Shown in pieces: positions 40,768 to 48,881 of a DNA stretch of 64,000 nt. The translations under genes and the position numbers were made by a program. Every line of letters begins with the position of its first letter. Position 1 is the stretch's first letter. The notes below the pieces were generated by a model. The model did no database searches, had not been told where the DNA came from, and saw only the letters and a list, made by a program, of their open reading frames with translations. Source of the DNA: Planctomycetota bacterium (lineage in GTDB: Bacteria; Planctomycetota; UBA1135; UBA2386); contig JANQJF010000021.1 in the NCBI GenBank assembly GCA_028281765.1, positions 18,273-82,272 of the forward strand. Direction: 5' to 3'.

Positions 40768-42156
40768 CTACGCCAACCACGCGTGCATGACTTCCCCGTG
40801 CACGTCGGTGAGGCGATACCGTCGGCCCTGATGCTTGAAGACGAGCTGCTCGTGGTCGATGCCGAGCAGATAGAGCAACGTCGCGTGGAGGTCGTGCACG
40901 CTCGCGGGCTTGTCGACGATGTTGTAGCTGAAGTCGTCGGTCTCGCCGTAGACGAGGCCTTGGCGGAAGCCGCCGCCGGCCATCCACATCGAGAAGCAGC
41001 GCGGATGGTGGTCTCGGCCGAAGCCGTTCGGGGTCAGCTTGCCCTGGGAGTAGGCGGTGCGGCCGAACTCGCCGCCCCAGACGACGATCGTGTCGTCGAG
41101 GAGGCCGCGGCGTTTGAGGTCGCAGACGAGCGCGGCGGACGCGCGATCCGTCTCCTTGCACTGGCGGGAGATGCCGCCCTTGAGGCTGCCGTGCTGGTCC
41201 CAGCCCTGGTGGAACAGCTGCACGAACCGCACGTCGCGTTCGATCAGGCGGCGGGCGAGCAGGCAGTTCGCGGCGAACGTGCCGGGGTTGCGCGCGTCCT
41301 CGCCGTAGAGCGTGAACACTTCGTCGGGTTCGTCGGAGAAGTCGACGACGTCGGGCACCGACTCCTGCATGCGGTACGCCATCTCGTACTGCGCGATGCG
41401 TGACGCGATCTCCGGATCGCCCTCCCGTTCGAGCTGCAGTTCGTGCAGGGCCCGTAGGTCGTCGAGGACATCGCGGCGCATGGCGCGCGTGACGCCCTTG
41501 GGATTCGACAGGTAGAGCACGGGATCCGCACCGGCGCGCAGCTGTACGCCCTGGTGACGCGACGGCAGGAAGCCGGCGCCCCAGAGGCGCGCGTAGAGCG
41601 GCTGGCCGCCCTTGTTCTTCGTGACCAGGACGACGCTCGCCGGGAGGTTGGGGTTGCCGGAGCCGAGGCCGAAGCTCAGCCACGCCGGGAGCGACGGGCG
41701 GCCCGCGACTTCGGAGCCGGTCTGGAAGAACGTGATCGCCGGGTCGTGGTTGATCGCGTTCGTGTGCATTGACCGGATGATCGTGAGTTCGTCGACGACC
41801 TTCGCGGTGTTCGGCAGCAGGCTGCTGACCCACGCGCCGCACTGGCCGTGCTGGCGGAACTCGAACGGCGAGCGCGCGACCGGGATGCTCGTCTGGTTGC
41901 CGGACATGCCGGTCAGGCGCTGGCCGCGACGGATCGAGTCGGGGAGCTGCTCGCCGTGGCGCGCGTCGAGGATCGGCTTGTAGTCGAAGGTGTCCATCTG
42001 CGATGGGCCACCGGATTGGAACAGGTAGATGATCCGCTTCGCGCGGGGCTGGATCGGCCGGCTCACGAGCGCCGGCGCGAAGTTCGCCAGCGCTCCCGCG
42101 CCCGCGGCGCGTGCGAGCAGGTCGCGTCGAGTCAGGCTGTCGTGTTCGCCAGTCAT
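40768..42156 (-). CDS. DUF1501 protein, Tat-exported, sulfatase-like fold
   Basis: 462 residues. A Tat signal begins 'LTRRDLLARAAGAGALANFA' (R10-R11). The body is DUF1501: 'RIIYLFQSGGPSQMDTFDYK', 'MHTNAINHDPAITFFQTGSE', 'VRFVQLFHQGWDQHGSLKGG', 'VVWGGEFGRTAYSQG' and 'GRDHHPRCFSMWMAGGG'. This family is abundant in planctomycetes and related to alkaline-phosphatase/sulfatase folds; activity is not established. ATG 42156 overlaps the TGA of the upstream PSD1 gene (ATGA). The pair is almost always found together and is thought to act on a shared extracytoplasmic substrate, perhaps polysaccharide-derived. Confidence 0.95.
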   Translation of the reverse strand: MTGEHDSLTRRDLLARAAGAGALANFAPALVSRPIQPRAKRIIYLFQSGGPSQMDTFDYKPILDARHGEQLPDSIRRGQRLTGMSGNQTSIPVARSPFEFRQHGQCGAWVSSLLPNTAKVVDELTIIRSMHTNAINHDPAITFFQTGSEVAGRPSLPAWLSFGLGSGNPNLPASVVLVTKNKGGQPLYARLWGAGFLPSRHQGVQLRAGADPVLYLSNPKGVTRAMRRDVLDDLRALHELQLEREGDPEIASRIAQYEMAYRMQESVPDVVDFSDEPDEVFTLYGEDARNPGTFAANCLLARRLIERDVRFVQLFHQGWDQHGSLKGGISRQCKETDRASAALVCDLKRRGLLDDTIVVWGGEFGRTAYSQGKLTPNGFGRDHHPRCFSMWMAGGGFRQGLVYGETDDFSYNIVDKPASVHDLHATLLYLLGIDHEQLVFKHQGRRYRLTDVHGEVMHAWLA

Positions 42157-45100
42157 CGCTTCGTCACCGTCGCATCGTAGTTCATCAGCGCGTTCGCGAC
42201 CGTGGTCCAGGTCGCGAGAAGTGCCGGGTCGTGCTTTGCGTCCGACTTCGTGTGGCCGACCGCGAGCAGTTCCTGTGCGCGTGCCGGATCCGTCGAGAAC
42301 GACTCGAGCGTGCGCGTACGCATGCGCTCGAGGATCGCGAGCTCCGCATCGGTCGGTGCACGGCTGGTCAGCGCGCGAAACATCGAGCGCAGCCGCGCCG
42401 CGTCGTCCGTGTCCGCTTCGAGCGTGCGAGCGGCGAGATGGCGCGCGGCCTCGACGTACTGCACGTCGTTCAGCAGCACGAGCGCTTGCAGCGGCGTGTT
42501 CGTGACCTGGCGCCGCGCGACGCACACGTCACGCTTCGCCGCGTCGAAGATCATCGCGGACGGGGGCGGCGACGTGCGCTTCCAGATCGTGTAGAGGCTG
42601 CGGCGATAGAGGCCGTCGCCCTTGTCGGTGCGGTACGTCTGGCCGCTCTTCTCCTTCCACAGGCCGGCCGGCTGGTAGGGGCGCGCCGGGCCACCGCCGA
42701 TCTTGCGCACGAGCAGGCCACTCGCCGCGAGCGCCTGGTCGCGAACCATCTCGGCGGGGAGCCGATGGCTCGGGCCGCGCGCGAGCCACAGGTTGTCGGG
42801 GTCGCGTTCGCGTGTGTCAGGGTGCGCGCGGGACGAGCGCTTGTAGGTCTCCGAAGTGACGAGCAGCGTCAGCAGTCGTTGTATGTCCCAGTCGCGCGTG
42901 AATTCGTTTGCGAGCCAATCGAGGAGCTCGGGATGCGTCGGGTTCGCGCCTTGGCTGCCGAAGTCGTCCGGCGTCGCGACGAGGCCGACACCGAACACCA
43001 GCTGCCACAGGCGATTGACGGCGACGCGCGCGGTCAGCGGATGGTCGGGTCGTGTCATCCACTGCGCGAGACCGAGGCGCGTGCGCGGCAGGTCGTCCGG
43101 AAAAGGCGGCAGGCACGCCGGAGTCGCGGGCTCGACCGGGTCGGTCGGCGCGTCGTACCGACCTCGGGCGCGCACATAGGTCTGGCGCGGCGTCGCCATC
43201 TCTCGCATCGCCATGATCTCGGGCGTGCGATTCACCAGCGTGCCCAGGGCGTCGCGCGCGGCGTGCACGGCCTCGGTCGCCTTGGCCCACTCGGAATCGA
43301 TCGCGAGCAGGTAGGCGTCGAAATCGACGGCCGAGTCCTGGAGTCGCGCGAGTGCGGCGACCTCCGCGTTCGCGAGTTCGCGCGCGTAGACGCGCACCTC
43401 GTCGACGTCGCCGCCGGCGAACCCCTTGTCGCGGAACCGTTCGCCGATCGCGAGTTCGCCACCGCCGCCCGTGATCGCCTTTTGCAGGGAGTCGCGGACG
43501 GTCGTTGTCGCCACCGGTTCGCCGTCGACGAAGAGCGAGAGACCCGCCGCGCGGGACGAGCCGTCGCTGCGCAGCGCGACGTGCGTGAACTCGCCGATCG
43601 CGATGCGTTCGGTCGCGCGGATCGACGCCGCGTTTCCCGGCCAGAAGTGGATCAGCGAGAACTGCAGGTGTCCGTCGAGGAGCAGGAGCTCGTAGCCCTG
43701 GCTCGCCGCATCCGTCCACGCCCGCGAGCGATGCAGCACGACCATGCGGTCCTGATACTTCGGCGCTCGTATCCACAGCGAGATCGAGAACGGCACGTGC
43801 CGGCCGAAGTTCGGAATCCCGCCCAGACGGATCGGGTCGTCGCCGGTGAGGCGTACCGCGTGGCCCACCCGTCCTTCGACGAACGCATTCGCGCCCGCGA
43901 CTACCGCAGGCTTCTCGCCAGCTTCGTTCTTCGACTTGCGCTGCTTCGGATCGTCGAATCGGTAGTAGCCGAGGAGTCCGTGCGACAGCGTCGATTCCGC
44001 GGTTTCGCGCCAGGCATCGAACGCCGCGCGGCGCGTCGGCCGCAGCGCCTGACGCGCGGCCTCCGCGGCAGCGATCTCCTCGCGATGAGTGCGTTGCTGC
44101 GCGCGTTGCTGTTCCGACGACAGCAGCAGCGAAGGCGTCGGCACTGCGTTCGTAAAGTGCGAGTAGAGCCCGCTCTCGTCGATGTTGTCGAAGAACGCGG
44201 TCAGCTCGTAGTACTCGCGCTGCGACAGCGGATCGAACTTGTGGTCGTGGCAGCGCGCGCATTCGAGCGTCAAGCCGAGGAACGCCGTCGCGATGGTCTG
44301 CGTTCGATCGGCGACGTATTCGATTCGCATCTCTTCTTCGACGCTGCCGCCCTCGTTGGTCTGGCGGTGCAGACGACAGAACGTCGTCGCGAGTCGCTGC
44401 GACTGCGTGGCGTCCGGCAGCATGTCGCCGGCGATCTGCCACGTGAGAAACTGATCGAACGGCAGGTTGTCGTTGAACGCGCCGATCAGCCAGTCGCGCC
44501 ACGGCCAGACGCGGCGTTCGCGATCATTCTGGTAGCCGTAGGTGTCGGCGTAGCGCGCGACGTCCATCCAGTCCGCGGCCATCCGCTCGCCGAAATGTGG
44601 CGATGCGAGGAGGCGCTCGACGACGCGGGCGTACGCGTCTTCGCTCGTGTCCGCGAGGAACGCGTCGATCTCCGCGGTCGTCGGCGGTAGTCCGGTGAGG
44701 TCGAACGTCACGCGTCGGATCAGCGTCTCGCGGTCGGCCGCAGGTGACTTCACCAGGCCGCGCTTCACGAGGCGTGCGTCGACGAACGCGTCGACCGGAT
44801 GGGCGTTCGCGGCGACGTCCGGCCGACGCGGCGGCACGAACGACCAATGCTCGGCGTACTCGGCCCCGGCCTCGATCCACGCCTCGAGTCGCGCGATCTC
44901 TTCCGGCGTGACCCGCAGTCCGGACTCGGGCGGCGGCATGCGGACCTCCGGGTCCGTCGAGCGCAGCCGCTGCAGCATCAGGCTCCGCCCGGCGTCACCA
45001 GGCACGATCGCCGCGCCGTCGTCGCGCTGCGCCGTGGCGCCGGCGCGGACGTCGAGCCGGAGGTCGGCCTTCCGTGCCCCGGCGTCCGGGCCGTGGCAGT

Positions 45101-45215
45101 GGAAGCAGCGGTCGGCCAGGAGAGGGCGGATGTCCCGCTGGAAGTCGGTCTGCGCGCAGGCCGCCGCGGAAATCGTGGCGACGAGCAGGGCTGCGGCGAT
45201 TCGAGAGACGGTCAC
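42153..45215 (-). CDS. Planctomycete cytochrome-DUF1549-LamG-DUF1553 multidomain protein
   Basis: 1020 residues from GTG 45215, which gives a signal peptide 'RIAAALLVATISAAACAQ'. Domains in order: planctomycete cytochrome C-type (CFHCH at 37-41, a c-type heme site), DUF1549 (about 145-345, 'RVTFDLTGLPPTTAEIDAFL', 'ARYADTYGYQNDRERR'), a concanavalin-A/LamG-like insert (about 440-600, 'FSISLWIRAPKYQDRMVVL') and DUF1553 (about 690-970, 'HPLTARVAVNRLWQLVFGVG', 'VTNTPLQALVLLND'). The LamG insert probably binds carbohydrate. Thought to be periplasmic and linked with its coupled DUF1501 partner. The GTG is the best start because the upstream frame is Pro/Gly-rich and unsignalled. Confidence 0.95.
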   Translation of the reverse strand: MTVSRIAAALLVATISAAACAQTDFQRDIRPLLADRCFHCHGPDAGARKADLRLDVRAGATAQRDDGAAIVPGDAGRSLMLQRLRSTDPEVRMPPPESGLRVTPEEIARLEAWIEAGAEYAEHWSFVPPRRPDVAANAHPVDAFVDARLVKRGLVKSPAADRETLIRRVTFDLTGLPPTTAEIDAFLADTSEDAYARVVERLLASPHFGERMAADWMDVARYADTYGYQNDRERRVWPWRDWLIGAFNDNLPFDQFLTWQIAGDMLPDATQSQRLATTFCRLHRQTNEGGSVEEEMRIEYVADRTQTIATAFLGLTLECARCHDHKFDPLSQREYYELTAFFDNIDESGLYSHFTNAVPTPSLLLSSEQQRAQQRTHREEIAAAEAARQALRPTRRAAFDAWRETAESTLSHGLLGYYRFDDPKQRKSKNEAGEKPAVVAGANAFVEGRVGHAVRLTGDDPIRLGGIPNFGRHVPFSISLWIRAPKYQDRMVVLHRSRAWTDAASQGYELLLLDGHLQFSLIHFWPGNAASIRATERIAIGEFTHVALRSDGSSRAAGLSLFVDGEPVATTTVRDSLQKAITGGGGELAIGERFRDKGFAGGDVDEVRVYARELANAEVAALARLQDSAVDFDAYLLAIDSEWAKATEAVHAARDALGTLVNRTPEIMAMREMATPRQTYVRARGRYDAPTDPVEPATPACLPPFPDDLPRTRLGLAQWMTRPDHPLTARVAVNRLWQLVFGVGLVATPDDFGSQGANPTHPELLDWLANEFTRDWDIQRLLTLLVTSETYKRSSRAHPDTRERDPDNLWLARGPSHRLPAEMVRDQALAASGLLVRKIGGGPARPYQPAGLWKEKSGQTYRTDKGDGLYRRSLYTIWKRTSPPPSAMIFDAAKRDVCVARRQVTNTPLQALVLLNDVQYVEAARHLAARTLEADTDDAARLRSMFRALTSRAPTDAELAILERMRTRTLESFSTDPARAQELLAVGHTKSDAKHDPALLATWTTVANALMNYDATVTKR

Positions 45216-45335
45216 GGCGCCGATTCTAGGGGCCTTGGCGCCGCTTCGCGGCAGTCCGGGATTGGCCGCGAAGTTGTTCACCTTTCCTTGGAAACGTCGC
45301 CCCGCGACGGCTAGCTTTTGCGGCTCGCCAAGCCA

Positions 45336-45421
45336 GCCGAGGTGGCGGAATTGGCAGACGCGCTAGCTTGAGGGGCTAGTGACCCTAACGGGTCGTGCGG
45401 GTTCAAGTCCCGCCCTCGGCA
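45336..45421 (+). tRNA. tRNA-Leu(GAG)
   Basis: Class II tRNA with a long variable arm. Acceptor GCCGAGG (45336-45342) pairs with CCTCGGC (45414-45420); anticodon stem CTAGC/GCTAG with loop TTGAGGG and anticodon GAG (45370-45372, reads CTC); T arm GCGGG-TTCAAGT-CCCGC; discriminator A at 45421. The last 11 bases belong to the direct repeat that bounds the islet, so this is its insertion site and the gene was kept intact. Confidence 0.97.
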
Positions 45422-45460
45422 CTTCCGCAGGCCGCCGTGACGATGTCACGGCGGCCTGTT
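45411..45460 (+). repeat. Left attachment repeat (50 bp, overlaps tRNA-Leu 3' end)
   Basis: Fifty bases identical to 49985-50034, same orientation. It spans the last 11 bases of tRNA-Leu and nearly all of its terminator hairpin. Typical of recombination at a tRNA 3' end. Confidence 0.93.
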
Positions 45461-45461
45461 T
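45428..45461 (+). terminator. Terminator of tRNA-Leu
   Basis: Perfect 14-bp stem CAGGCCGCCGTGAC / GTCACGGCGGCCTG around loop GAT, followed by TTTCGTTT. It lies inside the attachment repeat and is therefore duplicated at 50002-50032, where the base after TT is G instead of T and no tRNA precedes it. Confidence 0.85.
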
Positions 45462-45560
45462 CGTTTGCGGGCGGCTCGAGCCTGAGTGTGCTCGATTCGG
45501 CGAGGTCTCTAGGGGCTGCGGTGTTCAATGCAGCGGCTTGCCAAGACCCAAGCGGATCGC

Positions 45561-46403
45561 CTACCGGAGTCTCTTGTTCAAGGCGACGCGAAGTTGGCTG
45601 GGGCTCGTTGCCCAGGCTGTCGCAATGGCTAGCGCCAACTCACTCTCCTGGCTTGCGCTCATCAGTTCGTGCCATTGGCCTGCATCTCCGCGCCGCAGGT
45701 GTGGTGAGCCGTCCCGGGTCAGCGGGCACCACGGGACGTTGATCCACGACTTGCTTGCCATCCATCCAAAGTCCGTTCGGGCACGGGCAGAGGACCGCCC
45801 TTCTTGGTCGTAGCCAACTTGAAGGAACGTGGCGACGCGGTCGATGAAGTCTGCTGCATCGCACAAGAAGTCCTCGAAGCTAGCAACGAGCGTTCTCGAT
45901 CGCTGAGCGAATCTCAAACTCTCGGCGACGTGGTGTCCCCACGCGCCGCCCTCGACCTCTCCGTTGACGAACCGATTGAAGAACTCGTTCCAGGTCCCGC
46001 GGAATCCCAGGCAGCGCTTTGATAGGGCATGGTGGAAGTAGGAAACCGCGGTGTCTCGAGGATCTCGGATCAGGACGATGATTCGCCCACGAAACTTGCT
46101 CCAGTATCTCCCGGGTAGATGAGTCTTGAAGACTCGCACTGCATTGTCCTCGAGAGGCGACTCTAGTTCTGAAATGCAGTCTCGCTCCCACCAGCAAACG
46201 GCTTGGTCAAGGGGGATAGACGGAGAAGGTGCTTGGCCCAGCAGCTCGGTCACAAGCGTGAGAAGCCACGATGACCCTGCCTTTGGATATGTGGCCACCA
46301 GGACGTCCCTTTCACGCCCCTCGAAGCCTCGCCACCTCCTGATCCTGTCGGCGGGAATGACGGACGCAACGCGAGTTCCGTCCGGATGCTTGCGAATGTT
46401 CAC
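45561..46403 (-). CDS. Sulfotransferase (PAPS-dependent, family 1-like)
   Basis: 280 residues. The 5'-phosphosulfate loop 'ATYPKAGSSWL' (37-47), the catalytic His in 'VFKTHLPG' (H95), the 3'-phosphate motif 'VLIRDPRDTAVSYF' (110-123) and the C-terminal 'HLRRGDAGQWHELM' (RKGxxGxW-like) are all present. It should transfer sulfate from PAPS to a hydroxyl or amine on an unknown acceptor. Cytosolic. It is the last gene of the islet operon, three bases after the stop of the ABC ATPase. Being fixed to a sulfonate/nitrate-type importer suggests its acceptor or sulfur source is imported, but this is inference. Less GC-rich than chromosomal neighbours. Confidence 0.9.
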   Translation of the reverse strand: MNIRKHPDGTRVASVIPADRIRRWRGFEGRERDVLVATYPKAGSSWLLTLVTELLGQAPSPSIPLDQAVCWWERDCISELESPLEDNAVRVFKTHLPGRYWSKFRGRIIVLIRDPRDTAVSYFHHALSKRCLGFRGTWNEFFNRFVNGEVEGGAWGHHVAESLRFAQRSRTLVASFEDFLCDAADFIDRVATFLQVGYDQEGRSSARARTDFGWMASKSWINVPWCPLTRDGSPHLRRGDAGQWHELMSASQESELALAIATAWATSPSQLRVALNKRLR

Positions 46404-46406
46404 TGA

Positions 46407-47102
46407 CTACTCCTGCTTTCGCAACGCATCCAACACTTTGATACGGTCTTGAGCGTCCCCTGTTCCGAACCGCGTCGCGCCGGCTGAGGCTCTCGTCCAG
46501 ACAAGTTCGGGCGATTGCCCGTTTCCCATCACGTAGATACTGCTGCCGACGAAAAACGCCTCATCGAGGCCGTGCGCGACGAGGATGCAGAATCTGTCCT
46601 GCGAGCGCTTTCGAATGGCGCCGCCACAACGCTCCTTCGCTGAGGGATCTAGTCCGCTCAAAGGCTCGTCCAGCAGCAAGATCTCAGGATGCGAAAGGAG
46701 CGCGCGACCAAGTCCGATCCTTGCGCATTCTCCGCCTGATGGGGTTGAACCAGACTGATCTTTCAGGTCGATCTTGAGAGACAGTTCGTCCAGCATCTCA
46801 AGAGCTTGTTCGCGCCCAGCACGTGCGTCGAATGCGAGATTGTCGGCTACGGTCAGCCATGGAAAAACCGCCCCGCCCTGCGGGCTGTAGCCGACCTTGA
46901 TGCGTTGTCTGATCGATGCGCGGAGAATCGACTCCAAGAGAGTGGTCTTGCCGCACCCGGATGAGCCCATCAGCACGCACACGTCTCCGCGGGCTACGGC
47001 GATCTCGACTTCCTCGACGAGGGGTTTGTCACCGGCTTGTAGTTTCGCCGTTCGGAAGACCAATTCGGTTTCGGTGCGGGTCAGTACGTCAATGCCATCC
47101 AT
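46407..47102 (-). CDS. ABC transporter ATP-binding protein (sulfonate/nitrate-type importer)
   Basis: 231 residues. Walker A 'GSSGCGKTT' (46-54), Q-loop 'GYSPQGGAVF' (71-80), signature 'PSGGE' (121-125, a variant of LSGGQ), Walker B 'ILLLDEP' (141-147) and H-loop 'LVAHGLDEAF'. It hydrolyses ATP to drive import through the permease encoded upstream, whose 3' end it overlaps by 14 bases. Its short length and 'FPWLTVADNLAF' fit the SsuB/TauB/NrtD branch. Islet gene, lower GC. Confidence 0.92.
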   Translation of the reverse strand: MDGIDVLTRTETELVFRTAKLQAGDKPLVEEVEIAVARGDVCVLMGSSGCGKTTLLESILRASIRQRIKVGYSPQGGAVFPWLTVADNLAFDARAGREQALEMLDELSLKIDLKDQSGSTPSGGECARIGLGRALLSHPEILLLDEPLSGLDPSAKERCGGAIRKRSQDRFCILVAHGLDEAFFVGSSIYVMGNGQSPELVWTRASAGATRFGTGDAQDRIKVLDALRKQE

Positions 47103-47871
47103 CTTTACGTTGCGTGGAGAGTCGGTGCTGAGTGAGTAAGCGAAATAGCGCGTCAGACAGGAGTCCCAGCGTTCCTAGCAGGAGAATCGCGAACCCGAGT
47201 TGATGCATCTGAGAGGTTGTCCACTTCTCCCAGAGGAGCATTCCCACACCATGGTCGAATACGCTGTCTTCGATTGCGCCTACCATCTCTGACGCCACGA
47301 TGCACAGCCAGCCGACGCCAAGTCCGAGCCGGGCCCCGCTGAGAAAGCCAGGCAAGACCGTCGGCCAGATCACCCGTCGTCGCACCGTCCACTTGGACAT
47401 GCCGAGGCCGAACGCGACCAGCTCGAACTTCGTGTCTCTCTCGAGAATCGCGTAGTGAGTGCTTATCCAGACCGGGAAGGTGCAGCCCCAGCCGATGATC
47501 AGAATCCGACCCCACTCTGAGAAGCCTGAGATCGGAACCATGACAAGGGGTAGGGCCAGAACAGGAATCGTTCGGAGAAATCCCATCAGGTTCACAACAA
47601 GTGCCGCTGCGAGTTCGGGGCTGCCCCTCTCCGTACGGCGCCCGGTGATCAGGGCCAGCGATACTCCTACAGCCATCCCGGCGAGCCACCCAACCAGAAC
47701 TCGAGTCGCGCTAGCGAGCACCGACCAGGTCAGCCCCTCTTTCAAGAAGAGGTGTGCCCCCGCATCCAGAGTCTTGGGGAGAGACGGGACGCCACCCAGA
47801 AGCGATGTGACGGACCAGATGGCGCAGAGGAGCGCTCCTGACGCGACGACGACGAAAGCTCTGCTGATCAC
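47089..47871 (-). CDS. ABC transporter permease (SsuC/TauC-like)
   Basis: 260 residues with about six membrane helices (for example 'VVVASGALLCAIWSVTSLLG', 'AGMAVGVSLALIT', 'RTIPVLALPLVMVPISG', 'LGLGVGWLCIVASEMVGA'). The EAA loop that meets the ATPase reads 'AFGLGMSKWTVRRRVIWPTV'. This matches the BPD_transp_1 permeases of sulfonate, taurine, nitrate and thiamine-precursor importers. It lies four bases after the binding-protein stop and overlaps the ATPase gene by 14 bases, so the three are one transport unit. Substrate not determinable. Confidence 0.92.
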   Translation of the reverse strand: MISRAFVVVASGALLCAIWSVTSLLGGVPSLPKTLDAGAHLFLKEGLTWSVLASATRVLVGWLAGMAVGVSLALITGRRTERGSPELAAALVVNLMGFLRTIPVLALPLVMVPISGFSEWGRILIIGWGCTFPVWISTHYAILERDTKFELVAFGLGMSKWTVRRRVIWPTVLPGFLSGARLGLGVGWLCIVASEMVGAIEDSVFDHGVGMLLWEKWTTSQMHQLGFAILLLGTLGLLSDALFRLLTQHRLSTQRKDGWH

Positions 47872-47875
47872 AGGC

Positions 47876-48856
47876 TCACTTGCCGAGTGCGTTGATCAAG
47901 CTGGCGTCGATCAAGCGAGTCACGTCGCTTGCCTCAGGTGCAGTGCGGGAACCCTTGTTCGCTAGCCAGCTGGCCTCCCTCCGCAGGGTTGTCGCTAGCC
48001 AGTCTTGCCACTCCGGTTGGTTGCCCCTCATGACTTCGAACTTCACACCGTCCCATTCGGAGACAGGGACCGTTCCAGGCTTGTAGCCGACGGCTTGTTC
48101 GACTGCGCCTCGGAGCCGCTCCGGGTCGGCTTCGAGCATTTCGCAAGCTTCGTGAACCGACTCTACGAACGCCTTCAGTTGAGATGTCTTTGAAGCGAGC
48201 ACGTCCGGGCGCGTCACCAGATGTAACGCAACAGAGTATCGGTCGCCTGAAGGCATGTAGCAGAGTCTGTCTGCATCTTCACTCAAGAGTCGATACGGCT
48301 CCCAGAGCGAGATGAAGTCGACTTTCCCGCTGGTCAAGGCCTTGATGAGGCTCGGCGGTGAACTGTGGATGCGTCTGGCTTCGATGCCTAGTTCCTTCTC
48401 GATGATGTCGAGGAAGTGCTCCGAAATCGTTCCGCGAACGTATCCGACGCGCGTGTCGGCGTTCCACCTCTTGCGGACGTCCTTGATGTCGAACACATCG
48501 ACGTCGTCGGTCTCCTTTAGTCGGACCAACTTGAGAACGAAATCCGACCGCATGTAGGTAGCGATGACCCGGAGTTCATCCCTGTCAAGCACGCTTGCGC
48601 CCAGTGGAGTTGAGGCGGTCATGGCTACGTCAAGCGCTCCGCCAAGGACCGCGGCTTTCGCGGCTGCACCTGTGACGTGCTCAACGACATCGACCGTCAG
48701 GCCGTACTTGGAGAAGAGCTTCTCGGCCTTGGCGAGCTTAGTCGGCGCCATCCAATACGACGTGCCGTCTCCGAAAACCAACTCGGTGTTCTCGGTGCAG
48801 CTCGACATCGTGCCGACAACGAAAAGGACTGAGCTGAGAAAAACTGCTTTCATCAT
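47876..48856 (-). CDS. ABC transporter substrate-binding lipoprotein (NMT1/SsuA-like)
   Basis: 326 residues. The signal peptide ends in a lipobox 'VVGTMSSC' (C20). The fold follows the NMT1/SsuA group: 'SYWMAPTKLAKAEKLFSKYG', 'AVLGGALDVAMTASTP', 'VGYVRGTISEHFLDII', 'GKVDFISLWEPYRLL'. Relatives bind aliphatic sulfonates, taurine, nitrate or hydroxymethylpyrimidine. It collects substrate for the permease and ATPase encoded directly downstream. An NrtA-like domain for bicarbonate or nitrate cannot be excluded; the specificity residues are not diagnostic by eye. Islet gene with mixed codon use. Confidence 0.9.
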   Translation of the reverse strand: MMKAVFLSSVLFVVGTMSSCTENTELVFGDGTSYWMAPTKLAKAEKLFSKYGLTVDVVEHVTGAAAKAAVLGGALDVAMTASTPLGASVLDRDELRVIATYMRSDFVLKLVRLKETDDVDVFDIKDVRKRWNADTRVGYVRGTISEHFLDIIEKELGIEARRIHSSPPSLIKALTSGKVDFISLWEPYRLLSEDADRLCYMPSGDRYSVALHLVTRPDVLASKTSQLKAFVESVHEACEMLEADPERLRGAVEQAVGYKPGTVPVSEWDGVKFEVMRGNQPEWQDWLATTLRREASWLANKGSRTAPEASDVTRLIDASLINALGK

Positions 48857-48881
48857 GAGTCTGCGCGGGATTTGCCGTGGG

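Noticed and set aside
42111..44690. An 859-codon plus-strand frame opposite the DUF1549/DUF1553 gene
   Set aside because: Shadow of a strongly supported gene; no domain, signal or ribosome site of its own.
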